A DNA stretch of 64,000 nucleotides from Tomitella biformata AHU 1821 (GTDB lineage: Bacteria > Actinomycetota > Actinomycetes > Mycobacteriales > Mycobacteriaceae). Numbering within the stretch: position 1 is the first letter of the stretch; each line of letters opens with the position of its first letter. The DNA is taken from positions 1 to 64,000 of the forward strand of contig NZ_BAVQ01000004.1 of the NCBI RefSeq assembly GCF_000524475.1. The letters run 5' to 3'. A program made the position numbers and the translations under genes. Shown piece by piece: positions 19,047-27,349 of the stretch. A model generated the notes under the pieces. The model ran no database searches. It worked only from the letters and a program-made list of their open reading frames with translations, and was not told the origin of the DNA.

Positions 19047-19598
19047 CTAGAACTGCACCGGCAGCGACCGGCGGTCCCTGCCCAACTCAGGCGCCAGGAA
19101 TTTGCGCGTCACGCGCTGCGCCTCGACCTTCTCCCACGTCTTCGCCAGGCCCTCGAGCCAGCGCGCCATCCCGAGCGCGACGGCCACCTCAGCACCGTCC
19201 GCGACCTCTAGTGCATCGGGCGGCGTAGGCCAACTGGGGTTGACGAGCTTGGTCTTGCGCCCGGCCATCGCCGCCTCGAACTCCTCCTGCAGGCGGTCCG
19301 TCTCCTCGCCGATCCCCGCGAGGGTCGTGTCGGGGTCCAGGAAGCCGGCGATCGGCACATCCAGCTCCTCGATGGCCGCGCGCGCCTCCGCGGTGGCGAG
19401 GACCCGGCGGCCGCGCAGCAACGTCGCGGCCTGGTCCAGTTCGTCTGACACCACCCATGCCCCAGCCATGCGGGCCAACCCGTTGTCCGGTCCCACATCG
19501 ACATGCCAGATCGCGAGCCTGCCGTCGCGCGCGTGGGCCACCGCGACGACGTCACTCAGGGCCTTCGCCAGGTGGAGGTCAGGAGTCGATGCAGTCAT
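19047..19598 (-). CDS. conserved hypothetical protein
   Basis: A 183-residue soluble protein with no signal peptide or membrane segment. I do not recognise the family. It is acidic and alanine-rich, with a patterned N-terminal half (RLAIWHVDVGPDNGLARMAG, VVSDELDQAATLLRGRRVL) and a C-terminal helix region ending in RKFLAPELGRDRRSLPVQF. Codon use is normal for the window and the ORF has no competing frame with family signal, so it is likely real. It is divergent from the maltokinase-cap-like gene, with 49 bp between starts, so the two may share a control region. Confidence 0.7.
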   Translation of the reverse strand: MTASTPDLHLAKALSDVVAVAHARDGRLAIWHVDVGPDNGLARMAGAWVVSDELDQAATLLRGRRVLATAEARAAIEELDVPIAGFLDPDTTLAGIGEETDRLQEEFEAAMAGRKTKLVNPSWPTPPDALEVADGAEVAVALGMARWLEGLAKTWEKVEAQRVTRKFLAPELGRDRRSLPVQF

Positions 19599-19647
19599 GC
19601 CGCCATATTAGTGCGGCATTCGCATACCTTTCTCGTACCCTGGATCC

Positions 19648-20262
19648 GTGGCCCTCATCTATGACGCGACCCTGAGCCTCTCCAAGCTGGAGATCCTCCA
19701 GGCCTGGGTGCCGACGCAACCCTGGTTCAACGGTGCCGAGCTCACCATCGTGGGCGCATACCGATTCGACGACCCGCAGGACGAGGTGGGCATGGAGTCC
19801 CACCTCGTGCAGTCCGAGAATCGGATCTACCACGTCCCCCTGACCTACCGCGGGGCTCCGCTCGAGGGCGCGGAGGCGTCGCTCATCACCACGATGGAGC
19901 ACTCCGTGTTGGGCCGGCGCTGGGTGTACGACGCCGTCGCCGACCCCGTCTACGCTCGCGCCTTGGCCACCTCGATCCGGACCGGTGGGCGGCAGGCGGA
20001 CCTGGAGTTCGCCACTCCCGTCCCGGACTCCGCCCGCGTGGTCACCACCCGCGTGCGGGGCAGCGGAGAGCCGGGCACGACGGTCCCACGGGTCGATACC
20101 GTCACCTGCGCCGACGATGGCCCCGTCACCGTGATCACCGCCGGGGACCAGGTTCTCGAGCTGATCCGCGCGATCGACCCCGCGCGCCCGGCCGTCGGTG
20201 TGCACCTCGCCGGCACCTGGCCCGGCCAGGACCAGCCGGCGGTGCTCGCCGCCCTGCGCTGA
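19648..20262 (+). CDS. maltokinase N-terminal cap-like domain protein
   Basis: A 204-residue protein that matches the N-terminal cap domain seen in mycobacterial maltokinase, here as a stand-alone protein. The diagnostic stretch is ALIYDATLSLSKLEILQAWV, PTQPWFNG and YRFDDPQDEVGMESHLV, followed by YHVPLTYRGAPLEGAEASL. Stand-alone members (CG0192-like) are common in Mycobacteriales and have no settled function; no kinase domain is present. The start is GTG at 19648. A strong hairpin 18 bp after the stop suggests a single-gene transcript. Confidence 0.85.
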   Translation: MALIYDATLSLSKLEILQAWVPTQPWFNGAELTIVGAYRFDDPQDEVGMESHLVQSENRIYHVPLTYRGAPLEGAEASLITTMEHSVLGRRWVYDAVADPVYARALATSIRTGGRQADLEFATPVPDSARVVTTRVRGSGEPGTTVPRVDTVTCADDGPVTVITAGDQVLELIRAIDPARPAVGVHLAGTWPGQDQPAVLAALR

Positions 20263-20280
20263 CGAACCCGCGAAAGTTAC

Positions 20281-20326
20281 GCGCATCCACGCAGATATCG
20301 GGTCGGCAGATTCTGCGTGGATGCGC
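20281..20326 (+). terminator. hairpin terminator after the cap-like gene
   Basis: Perfect 15-nt arms GCGCATCCACGCAGA (20281-20295) and its complement (20312-20326) around a 16-nt loop, 18 bp after the stop codon at 20262. The following 240 bp up to 20566 hold no supported gene and probably carry the promoter of the DUF308 gene. Confidence 0.75.
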
Positions 20327-20566
20327 CTCACTTCTCTGGACACGCGTGTCGAACCGCAGCCGTACCTGCCCCGCCAGCGACGCGGAGCCGACGAACGTCA
20401 GATCCGTGCCCAGGATGGTGCGGCGGTAGATCGGCTGCAGCCCCTCTCGGCCATCACCACCCCGGCGAATGCCACCACACTAATGGCCGCGATGCCGAGG
20501 CCAGACCACGTCCGCCCCGTTGGACTGGCAAGATGACGGCAACGCCAATCCGATTAGGGAGAGAAC

Positions 20567-21148
20567 ATGACAACAGTCGACGGCGACGTGAACCTGAGCC
20601 ACCTGCTCAAGCAGGTCTGGTCGGTGGTTTTGGTCCGCGGCATCCTCGCGATCCTGTTCGGCGTGGTGGCCGTCATCTGGCCGGGCATCACGGTGTGGGC
20701 TCTCGTCATCGTGTTCGGCGTCTACACGCTGGTCGACGGCATCATGCTGGCCACCCACGCCATTCGCGACCGCGCGGACCTCAAATCCTGGGGCGTGCTG
20801 CTGGCTGCCGGCGCCGTGTCCATCGCAGTGGGCCTGATCGCCATGTTCTGGCCGTCCATCACGACCGTCGCGCTGCTCTACGTCATCGCCTTCTATGCCA
20901 TCGTGTTTGGCGTCCTCGGCATGATGTCCGCTGCTGCCCACCGCAATTCGGCGAACTCCGGCTGGGGCTGGCCCCTCGCCGCGGCCGCCATCTCCGTCAT
21001 CTTCGGTCTAATCCTCGTGATCTTCCCCAACACCTCGATCATCAGCCTCGCCGTGCTCGCCGGCGTCTGGGCGATCATCTTTGGAATCCTGATGCTGTTC
21101 ATCGCCTTCCGCGCCCGCGCGCTCGGTCGACAGATCCAAACCCTCTAG
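20567..21148 (+). CDS. DUF308/HdeD-family membrane protein
   Basis: A 193-residue protein with six transmembrane segments arranged as three hairpins, each with the repeated pattern GxxxIxxGxxxxxxP: LVRGILAILFGVVAVIWPGI, VSIAVGLIAMFWPSITTVAL and ISVIFGLILVIFPNTSIISL. This is the HdeD/DUF308 signature, linked in enterobacteria to acid resistance; in actinobacteria the role is unknown. A GGGAGAG ribosome site is 7 bp upstream. Part of this gene (20915-21055) has a decayed copy about 2 kb downstream, at 22946-23086. Confidence 0.9.
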   Translation: MTTVDGDVNLSHLLKQVWSVVLVRGILAILFGVVAVIWPGITVWALVIVFGVYTLVDGIMLATHAIRDRADLKSWGVLLAAGAVSIAVGLIAMFWPSITTVALLYVIAFYAIVFGVLGMMSAAAHRNSANSGWGWPLAAAAISVIFGLILVIFPNTSIISLAVLAGVWAIIFGILMLFIAFRARALGRQIQTL

Positions 21149-21183
21149 GCAGTCGCGCCCTTCGCGCCGACCAGCTCGAACGA

Positions 21184-21226
21184 GGCGAAGTTGACGTGGT
21201 TTCGTCGGAAACCCGTCAACTTCGCC
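21184..21226. terminator. hairpin between convergent DUF308 and mscS genes
   Basis: Arms GGCGAAGTTGAC (21184-21195) and its complement (21215-21226), with further pairing inside the loop (GGTTTC with GAAACC). It sits between two convergent genes and can stop transcription from both. Confidence 0.7.
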
Positions 21227-21235
21227 GTTCTCGGT

Positions 21236-21299
21236 GCAGGGCAGTGGGCAGGTTGAAGGGGGCAGGGCAGCGGGCAGGGCAGCGGGCAGGTTGAAGGGG
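21236..21299. repeat. 26-bp G-rich direct repeat
   Basis: Two 26-bp copies, 21236-21261 and 21274-21299, begin GCAGGGCAG and end GGTTGAAGGGG. They differ at one base (T45/C83) and are separated by a 12-bp partial copy (21262-21273). The array abuts the mscS stop codon. Confidence 0.85.
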
Positions 21300-21304
21300 T
21301 CTGG

Positions 21305-22279
21305 TCACCCGTTCTCTTCGAGCGCCACCCCATAGGGCCGCGGCGCCTTGATGCCGTTCTCCTCGAAGGCGTTGAGGATTCGTCGGCGCAACTCCCGCTG
21401 CACGCTCCACTGCGTGTTGGGACGCACCGTCACCGTCAGCCGCACGTTCACCGCATTGACGTTGACGGAGTTGACGCCGAGCATCTGGGGAGACCCCATC
21501 ACCTTGCCGATCAGGGGTTCCTCCGCAGCGGCGGCCACCGCGGCCTCGAGCGCCACTCGGCAGGCCAGGTCCACGTCCGCGCCGTGGGCGATCGGCAGCT
21601 CCAACAGCGCGATCGCGTAGTCCTGGCTGTAGTTGCCGACGCGCAACACCTCCCCGTTGCGGCAGTACCAGAGGGTGCCGAACTCGTCGCGGACCGTCGT
21701 CACCCGCAGCCCGACTGCCTCCACCGTCCCCACCGCGTCGCCGAGGTCCACGACGTCCCCCACCCCGTACTGATCCTCGAAGAGCATGAACAGGCCCGAG
21801 AGGAAATCGCGCACCAGGTTCTGCGCGCCGAAGCCAATCGCCACGCCCACAATGCCCGCGGACGCGATGAACGGGGCCACGTTGACGCCCAGGATGAACA
21901 GGGTCTGGAAGAGCACCCACATCAGCACCACGAACGACACCGTGGACTTGAGCACCGAGCCGATAGTGTGCGCCCGCTGGCTCCGGCGCTCCCGCAACGC
22001 CTCCTCGCGGGGCGTATCGGGACTCTTTTGGCGCATCGCCTCCGCGGCCCGCAACCGCAAATTCTCCGGCGCCCGCTGACGTAGCGAGCTCATCATCGAC
22101 GGAATCCGTGAGGCCTCCCGCTTACGCCGCCGGGTCTCCGGGTTCGTTGTCCGGTCGATCGCCTTATGCAAGACGAGGCGCACGACCAACGCCAGCACGA
22201 TGTAGATGGCGATCTCCACCGGTCGGTGAATCAGCCAGTCTCGGGAGGTTTCCGTGAGTTCAAACGCAAGTACAGACAC
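21305..22279 (-). CDS. MscS-family mechanosensitive ion channel
   Basis: A 324-residue channel. One transmembrane segment is at about residues 22-42, followed by a charged linker rich in arginine (residues 45-105), then two more segments at about 112-165. The pore helix reads FIASAGIVGVAIGFGAQNLV, followed by RDFLSGLFMLFEDQYGVGDV, the hallmark of MscS. The beta domain has VGTVEAVGLRVTTVRDEFGT. It would open under membrane tension to release solutes on osmotic downshock. The short N-terminus makes it an MscS-size channel with an unusual basic linker. Alone in its transcription unit. Confidence 0.93.
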   Translation of the reverse strand: MSVLAFELTETSRDWLIHRPVEIAIYIVLALVVRLVLHKAIDRTTNPETRRRKREASRIPSMMSSLRQRAPENLRLRAAEAMRQKSPDTPREEALRERRSQRAHTIGSVLKSTVSFVVLMWVLFQTLFILGVNVAPFIASAGIVGVAIGFGAQNLVRDFLSGLFMLFEDQYGVGDVVDLGDAVGTVEAVGLRVTTVRDEFGTLWYCRNGEVLRVGNYSQDYAIALLELPIAHGADVDLACRVALEAAVAAAAEEPLIGKVMGSPQMLGVNSVNVNAVNVRLTVTVRPNTQWSVQRELRRRILNAFEENGIKAPRPYGVALEENG

Positions 22280-22479
22280 TGCAAGAGTCTACGGATCGCG
22301 TCTGTGCGAACGAGTTGGCCGAGGCTGTTTGCTCGTCACTCCCGCGATGCGGCCTCAGACATTTGCGGCGCGAGCTGGTTCGCGGCCCACACCAGGCTCA
22401 GCGGAGACGAAAAAGCCAGCGCAAAGGGGACGCCCTCGGTCTTCGGCACGACTACCGCGCTGCACGGCCGCAAGGCCAT

Positions 22480-22905
22480 TCCAGAGGCCATTCCCCGTGA
22501 ACTCGCTCATCTGGTCCGCTGTGTCTGGGATCGCCCACAGCACGTCCGCGTCCAGCTCCGGCACGCTCCCCCAGCTCAGTTCGGCCTCAGTCGCGGCAAT
22601 GGCCTCGAGGGTCAGCTCGGTGGCGGACGCCTCCACTTTCGGTGTGCCGGGCGGATACAAGTCCACCTGCCACGGGTACATGCCCGTGCCGTTCGTCGCG
22701 GAATCCGTCTGCGGCATCGACGGCACCGCGATCACCGTGTCCCCGAAGCCCCCGGTGGTAGTCACACCGCCGACCACCCGTCGTTGGGGGCCACCGGGTC
22801 ATCGGGTGCCGAGTCCGAGCAGGCGGAGAGCACGATCGACGACGCGAGAATCACGGCGGCGATGCCAATTGACCGGTTATGGGCTTGCGAATTGATAAGG
22901 CGCAT
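22480..22905 (-). pseudogene. decayed iron-siderophore binding lipoprotein
   Basis: An ATG at 22905 opens MRLINSQAHNRSIGIAAVIL and a lipobox VLSACSD, then VAPNDGWSA. Here the frame ends, and the next part continues one frame away: VIAVPSMPQTDSATNG, TGMYPWQVDLYPPGTPKVEA and ELTLEAIAATEAELSWG, then LDADVLWAI. The order lipobox, strand, YPWQ, 'LTLEAIAAxxxEL' and 'DVLWAIP' is that of FecB/FhuD proteins. The reading decays after about 22480. It is a frameshifted and truncated relative of the type seen intact at 846-1865. Confidence 0.7.
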
Positions 22906-22945
22906 GGCACGGGGTTCACTTTCCTTCGACGGCAGTGCGGCACCA

Positions 22946-23086
22946 CTCGGCATGATATCCGCCGCGGCGCACCCGAAGTCCGCGAATTCTGGCTGGGGCT
23001 GGCCCCTCACCGCGTCCGCCATCTCGGTCATCTTCGGCCTGATCCTCGTGATCTTCTCCAACACCTCGATCATCGGCCTCGCCGAG
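22946..23086 (+). pseudogene. 141-bp duplicated fragment of the DUF308 gene
   Basis: Translated, the segment reads SANSGWGWPLTASAISVIFG and LILVIFSNTSIIGLAE, almost the same as residues ~117-163 of the DUF308 protein at 20567-21148. The DNA aligns without gaps to 20915-21055 from CTCGGCATGAT to CCTCGCCG. It has no start or stop of its own and lies between two unrelated genes, so it is a non-functional partial duplication. Confidence 0.85.
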
Positions 23087-23193
23087 CAGCCTCGCCTGAG
23101 CAAGTTTCAGGAAAGGCCATGCTCGACGCCCTAGTAGGCGCTAGTCTTCGAGACTATGAGGGCCATTTTGGGTTTCTCAATATGGGGGTCGAG

Positions 23194-23856
23194 ATGCGCA
23201 GTTCCACACCCGCCACCGGCCTTGTCAAGCGCGCGCTGGTGGGCGGCACAGCGGCCGTCGCGCTCGCCGGCGTCTCCGTGCTGGGTCTGCCGGGGACCGC
23301 CTCCGCGGCGTCCGCCAACGCCCCCGAGCAGCCGATCATCACCACGACGGTCGACGGCAACACCGTGGACTTCGACATGGCTGACCCGAACGGCGGTTGG
23401 CGCCATACCACCACGACCTGCTCGCCCGCCCTGATCGACGTCGCCAAGGCCATCCCGCTGCTGCCGGACCTCGCCGCAGGCACCATCCCGCCGCTCGGCG
23501 AGATCGACCCCGCCATGTTCGCGTGGGGCCCCAGGATCGGGGCCACCCACGCGCTCGACCGGAACTTCAGCACAGAGATCACCAACGTCCCGAACGGCAT
23601 CTACCTGGCCATCGGGGCCTGCATCAACCCCCTTGCCGTCTCCGAGCCCGCTCTCGCGTTCACGCCCGTCCTCGTGGGCTCGCCGATCAACGTCGGCTCC
23701 GCCGCGCTCGGTCTCGGCAGCGGCGTGCTGACAACCCCCGGCGGGCTGGGCGCGATCCTCGGCCTGCTCGGCATCGACACCGGAAGCCTTGGCAGCAGTG
23801 ACAGCAGCGGCAGCAGCGGCAGCGCGGGCAGTTCCGGCAGCGCGACCCGGTTCTGA
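23194..23856 (+). CDS. secreted protein of unknown function with Ser/Gly-rich tail
   Basis: A 220-residue precursor. The signal peptide runs through KRALVGGTAAVALAGVSVLG with likely cleavage after GTASA. The mature part has two cysteines (TTTTCSPALIDV and IGACINPL), probably disulfide-bonded, a hydrophobic glycine-rich stretch near residues 165-195, and a repetitive tail of Gly-Ser-Ser units (GSSDSSGSSGSAGSSGS). I do not recognise a named family; similar secreted proteins with 'NGIYLAIGACINP' patterns occur in Mycobacteriales. The ATG at 23194 follows GGGGGTCGAG; an in-frame ATG at 23182 is the alternative. A very good terminator follows 12 bp after the stop. Confidence 0.75.
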   Translation: MRSSTPATGLVKRALVGGTAAVALAGVSVLGLPGTASAASANAPEQPIITTTVDGNTVDFDMADPNGGWRHTTTTCSPALIDVAKAIPLLPDLAAGTIPPLGEIDPAMFAWGPRIGATHALDRNFSTEITNVPNGIYLAIGACINPLAVSEPALAFTPVLVGSPINVGSAALGLGSGVLTTPGGLGAILGLLGIDTGSLGSSDSSGSSGSAGSSGSATRF

Positions 23857-23868
23857 CCCGTTTGAACT

Positions 23869-23906
23869 GGATACGGCCCGAAACCAACAGGTTTCGGGCC
23901 GTATCC
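23869..23906. terminator. bidirectional hairpin terminator
   Basis: Perfect 17-bp arms (23869-23885, 23890-23906) around a 4-nt loop AACA; the left arm is GGATACGGCCCGAAACC. It lies between the convergent secreted-protein and acyl-CoA dehydrogenase genes and should serve both. Confidence 0.88.
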
Positions 23907-23925
23907 ATGTCCGGGGCGGACCGGC

Positions 23926-25719
23926 TCAGAACCAGGCCGGGTCCGCGTCCAGGGTGGTGCGGTCCAGGCTGCCCAGCAGGTCTAGCTGCGGCCCGACGCG
24001 CGGCAGCTCATAACGGTAGAAGTACTGCGCCGCAACGCGTTTGCCGTCGTAGAAGTCGCCAGACTTGGGTGTCCCGTCGGGGTCGGCGCACGCCAGCGCC
24101 TGCTCCAGCCACATCCACGCGATGACGATGTGCCCCATCGCCTCGAGGTAGATCGACGAGTTCGCCAGCGCCACAGCCGGATCCCCGTCCGCCCACAGCG
24201 TCATCGTGGTCTCCACGATCCGCCCCAGTGCCGCGGCCAGCTGCTCGGCGTAGGCAGCCTCGAGCCCGCCCGCGGCCCGGCCGCGCTCGATCGTCGCGGT
24301 GATCGTCTCCGCCAGCAGCGCCAGCCCGGCACCGCCCTGCATGATCACCTTGCGCCCCAACAGGTCCAGGCCCTGAATGCCGTGCGTGCCCTCGTGGATG
24401 GGGTTGAGGCGGTTGTCGCGGTAGAACTGCTCCACGTCGAACTCGCGGGTGTATCCGTAGCCGCCGTGCACCTGGATGGCCAGGCTGTTCGCCTCCAGGC
24501 ACCATTGCGAGGGCCAGCTCTTCGCGATGGGGGTGAGCACGTCCAGCAGCAGCGTCGCGCGCGTGGGGTCCTCGCCCGTGTCCTGCTCGTCCACCAGCTT
24601 CGAGCAGTACAGGCCCAGCGCCAGCGCACCTTCCACATAGGCCTTCTGCGCCAACAGCATTCGACGGATGTCGGCATGCTCGATCAGCGCCACCGGCAGG
24701 GATGACGGATCCTTGTTGTCGAGCGCACGCCCCTGGGTGCGGGTCTTCGCGTACTCGAGGGACTGCAGATACCCCGCGTAGCCGAGGGAGATGGCGAGGA
24801 AGCCGACGCCGATGCGGGCCTCGTTCATCATGGTGAACATGTAGCTGAGCCCCTTGTTGGGCTCGCCCACCAGCTCGCCGACGGCCCCCGCGCGCCCGCC
24901 CGGAGAGTACGTGCCGTCACCGAAGCTCAGCAGCGTGTTGGTGGTGCCGCGGTTGCCCATCTTGTGGTTGAGCCCCACCAGCACAACGTCATTGCGCTCA
25001 CCCGTCACCGGCAGCACCTTCGGCACGATGAACAGCGAGATGCCCTTCACCCCCGCCGGGCCACCGGGGATCTTCGCGAGGACCAGGTGCACGATGTTCT
25101 CGCCCAGCTCATGCTCGCCGCCGGAGATCCACATCTTGGTGCCGGTCAGCCGATAGGAGCCGTCGGGCTGCGGCTCGGCCCGGGTGCTCACGTCGGCCAG
25201 GGAGGAGCCGGCGTCGGGCTCGGACAGGCACATGGTCCCGTAGTAGCGGCCCTCGAGCATGGGTCGCACGTAGGTGTCGACCTGCTCGGGGGTGCCGTGC
25301 GCGACGATGAGGTTCGCGTTGCCCATGCTCAGGAATGGATACGACGAGGTGGAGGCGTTCGCGGCCTGGAACCACGCCATCGCGGCGCGGGCGATCACCG
25401 TCGGCAGCTGCATCCCGCCCAGGGACTCGTCGAACTGCCCGGCGGTGAGCCCGGCCCGGCTGAACACGTCGAGCGCGTGCTTGATCTCGGGGATCAGCCG
25501 CACGGTGCCGTCGGGCAGCATCTCCGGCTCGTTCGCGTCGGAGAGCTTGTTGTGCGGCGCAAACTCCTTCATGGCGATGTCCGCGCTCAGGTCCAGCACC
25601 GCGTCGAACGTCTCGCGGGAGTGCTCGGCGAAGCGGTCCCGGGCGGTGAGTGACTCGGCGTCGAGCCACTCATAGAGCAGGAAGTCAAGGTCGCGGCGCG
25701 AGAGCGGGGGGATGGCCAT
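23926..25719 (-). CDS. acyl-CoA dehydrogenase, long FadE5-like type
   Basis: A 597-residue flavoenzyme that would introduce the trans-2 double bond in acyl-CoA during fatty acid beta-oxidation. Length and sequence fit the actinobacterial 600-residue group. Visible blocks are TMCLSEPDAGSSLADVSTRA and GTKMWISGGEHELGENIVHL (FAD/substrate contacts), NHKMGNRGTTNTLLSFGDG, IQVHGGYGYTREFDVEQFYR and DNRLNPIHEGTHGIQGLDLL, where the helix carries conserved catalytic-region residues. The C-terminal extra domain (about 470-597) is present. The ATG at 25719 is preceded by AAAGGAC; a longer upstream reading lacks family similarity. Confidence 0.93.
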   Translation of the reverse strand: MAIPPLSRRDLDFLLYEWLDAESLTARDRFAEHSRETFDAVLDLSADIAMKEFAPHNKLSDANEPEMLPDGTVRLIPEIKHALDVFSRAGLTAGQFDESLGGMQLPTVIARAAMAWFQAANASTSSYPFLSMGNANLIVAHGTPEQVDTYVRPMLEGRYYGTMCLSEPDAGSSLADVSTRAEPQPDGSYRLTGTKMWISGGEHELGENIVHLVLAKIPGGPAGVKGISLFIVPKVLPVTGERNDVVLVGLNHKMGNRGTTNTLLSFGDGTYSPGGRAGAVGELVGEPNKGLSYMFTMMNEARIGVGFLAISLGYAGYLQSLEYAKTRTQGRALDNKDPSSLPVALIEHADIRRMLLAQKAYVEGALALGLYCSKLVDEQDTGEDPTRATLLLDVLTPIAKSWPSQWCLEANSLAIQVHGGYGYTREFDVEQFYRDNRLNPIHEGTHGIQGLDLLGRKVIMQGGAGLALLAETITATIERGRAAGGLEAAYAEQLAAALGRIVETTMTLWADGDPAVALANSSIYLEAMGHIVIAWMWLEQALACADPDGTPKSGDFYDGKRVAAQYFYRYELPRVGPQLDLLGSLDRTTLDADPAWF

Positions 25720-25828
25720 GGATGTCCTTTCGCAGGCTCGCCGAGCTGCACGATCGGGCAGTGCCGCGGCGGTACGGATCAGCGTAGCGTCCGAGGTGTC
25801 CGCGTCACATCGAGCATCGAGGAGCCCC

Positions 25829-26164
25829 ATGACCCACATCCATGACACCGAGGACATGAAGTACCTCTCCGAACTGCGCGGTGCCGCGCCCAAGGAGTTC
25901 AAGGCCTGGGTCGGCTTCGACGCCATCGTCGGCCGCGAGGACGGCGCGATCCCCCACAAGCAGCGTGAGCTCATCGCGATCGCCTGCGCCACCGTCACGC
26001 AGTGCGTCTATTGCCTGACCGCCCATACCGCCGCCGCGAAGAAGGCCGGGGCCACCCGCGAGGAGGTCGCCGAGGCCGGGCTGATCGCCGCCGCGCTGCG
26101 GGCCGGGGCCGGCGGCACCCACGCGGCGCTGGCGCTGAAGATGTTCGACAACGCGCCGGAGTAG
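25829..26164 (+). CDS. carboxymuconolactone decarboxylase family protein (AhpD-like)
   Basis: A 111-residue protein with the CMD/AhpD core: IPHKQRELIAIACATVTQC followed by VYCLTAHTAAAKKAGATREE. The CxxC pair with the downstream histidine (CVYCLTAH) is the redox or proton-relay centre in AhpD-type proteins, which act in peroxide defence or as small peroxidases. It starts at ATG 25829 behind GAGGAG. It is divergent from the acyl-CoA dehydrogenase gene with 109 bp between them. The exact reaction is not predictable. Confidence 0.9.
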   Translation: MTHIHDTEDMKYLSELRGAAPKEFKAWVGFDAIVGREDGAIPHKQRELIAIACATVTQCVYCLTAHTAAAKKAGATREEVAEAGLIAAALRAGAGGTHAALALKMFDNAPE

Positions 26165-26262
26165 ACCTCACAAGACGCCTTGACCTGCGCGGATCCAGCG
26201 GCCCCTCGAACCGGCCTAGCCTGGAGCTGCACATGGTGAACCGCAGAGGAAGGCGAGTCACG

Positions 26263-26442
26263 ATGAGGTACGGACACATGGGCTACGGCGATGGCTGGGG
26301 CATGAGCCCCGGCGGCTGGGTCCTGATGATCTAGGTCTGGATCGCGCTGATTACGGTGATCGCCGTCGGCATGGTCGTGCTGTTCAAAGTGTTGATCCGG
26401 CCCGCGCACGCCCACGGCGCGCCTCCGCCCCCACCTGTCTAG
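26263..26442 (+). pseudogene. small membrane protein interrupted by an in-frame amber codon
   Basis: A 59-residue reading frame broken at codon 24 by TAG (26332-26334). Before it: MRYGHMGYGDGWGMSPGGWV. After it: VWIALITVIAVGMVVLFKVL and a proline-rich tail APPPPPV ending in TAG at 26442. Glycine/tryptophan-rich N-termini with a single membrane helix are common in small actinobacterial membrane proteins of unknown role. The frame after the amber is fully consistent with one helix, so the stop is the only lesion. The next gene starts 7 bp later, implying former cotranscription. Confidence 0.65.
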
Positions 26443-26449
26443 GAGACTC

Positions 26450-27331
26450 ATGCGTGCCGTCCAGTACTCCCGCTTCGGCGACCCGGAGGTCCTCGGGGTC
26501 GCCGAAGCCAATCAACCCCACGCCGGTGTCGGCCAAGTCCGTATCCTCGTGCGGGCCGCCGGGGTCAACCTGTTCGACTGCAAGGAGCGCTCCGGCATGT
26601 TCGGCGGCGAGGACTTCCCGCGGACACCGGGTTTGGAGGCGTCCGGCATCGTCGACGAGGTGGGCGACGGGGTGACCGAGTTCGCGATCGGCGACGCCGT
26701 TTTCGGCCTGGGCTCTGCCACCAATGCCGAGTTCGCGGTGCTGGACCACTATGCCCACAAGCCCGACGCCCTGAGCTGGCCCGCTGCCGCCGGCGTCGCC
26801 ACCACGGCCGAGGCGGCGCTGCGCTCGCTGGAGCTGCTGGGACTCGCTGCCGGGCAGACCCTGCTGATCGACGGCGCCGCGGGCGGAGTCGGCCACGCCG
26901 CCGCGCAGTTCGCCATCGCCGACGGGCTCACGGTGATCGGGACCGCCCGCGAGTCCAAGCACGACGCGCTCCGAGCCCTGGGCGCACATCCGACCACCTA
27001 CGGCCCCGGCCTGGCCGGCCGCGTCGACCGGCCCGTTGACGGGGCCCTCGACACCGCGGGCCACGGTTCTATCCGCGAGCTCGCCGAGCTGACGGGGGAC
27101 CCGGGCCGGGTGGTCACCATCGCGGACTTCTCCGGGGCGGTGCCCGGCGTCCAGCTCACCACCACACCGAGCGCGTTCCACGCGCTCGACCAAGCGTCGC
27201 GGCTGGCCGAGGCCGGGCGCTACTCGGTGGACGTCGACAGCGCCTATCCCCTGGAGTCCGCCGCCGCGGCCCATGCCCGATGCGAGGCTGGCAGACTGTC
27301 CGGCAAGGTGGTGTTCGTCGTCTCGGCGTAG
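26450..27331 (+). CDS. quinone-oxidoreductase-like zinc-free MDR protein
   Basis: A 293-residue medium-chain dehydrogenase/reductase of the quinone oxidoreductase (zeta-crystallin) branch. It begins MRAVQYSRFGDPEVLGVAEA. The NADPH site is LLIDGAAGGVGHAAAQFAIA. The zinc-ligand cysteines of alcohol dehydrogenases are absent, as in this branch. Substrates would be quinones or enones. The family is usually 305-330 residues, so this is somewhat short, with a compact catalytic domain. A ribosome site AGGAG precedes the ATG by 4 bp, right after the amber-broken small gene. Confidence 0.88.
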   Translation: MRAVQYSRFGDPEVLGVAEANQPHAGVGQVRILVRAAGVNLFDCKERSGMFGGEDFPRTPGLEASGIVDEVGDGVTEFAIGDAVFGLGSATNAEFAVLDHYAHKPDALSWPAAAGVATTAEAALRSLELLGLAAGQTLLIDGAAGGVGHAAAQFAIADGLTVIGTARESKHDALRALGAHPTTYGPGLAGRVDRPVDGALDTAGHGSIRELAELTGDPGRVVTIADFSGAVPGVQLTTTPSAFHALDQASRLAEAGRYSVDVDSAYPLESAAAAHARCEAGRLSGKVVFVVSA

Positions 27332-27349
27332 CGATGGTCCGGGGAAAGT

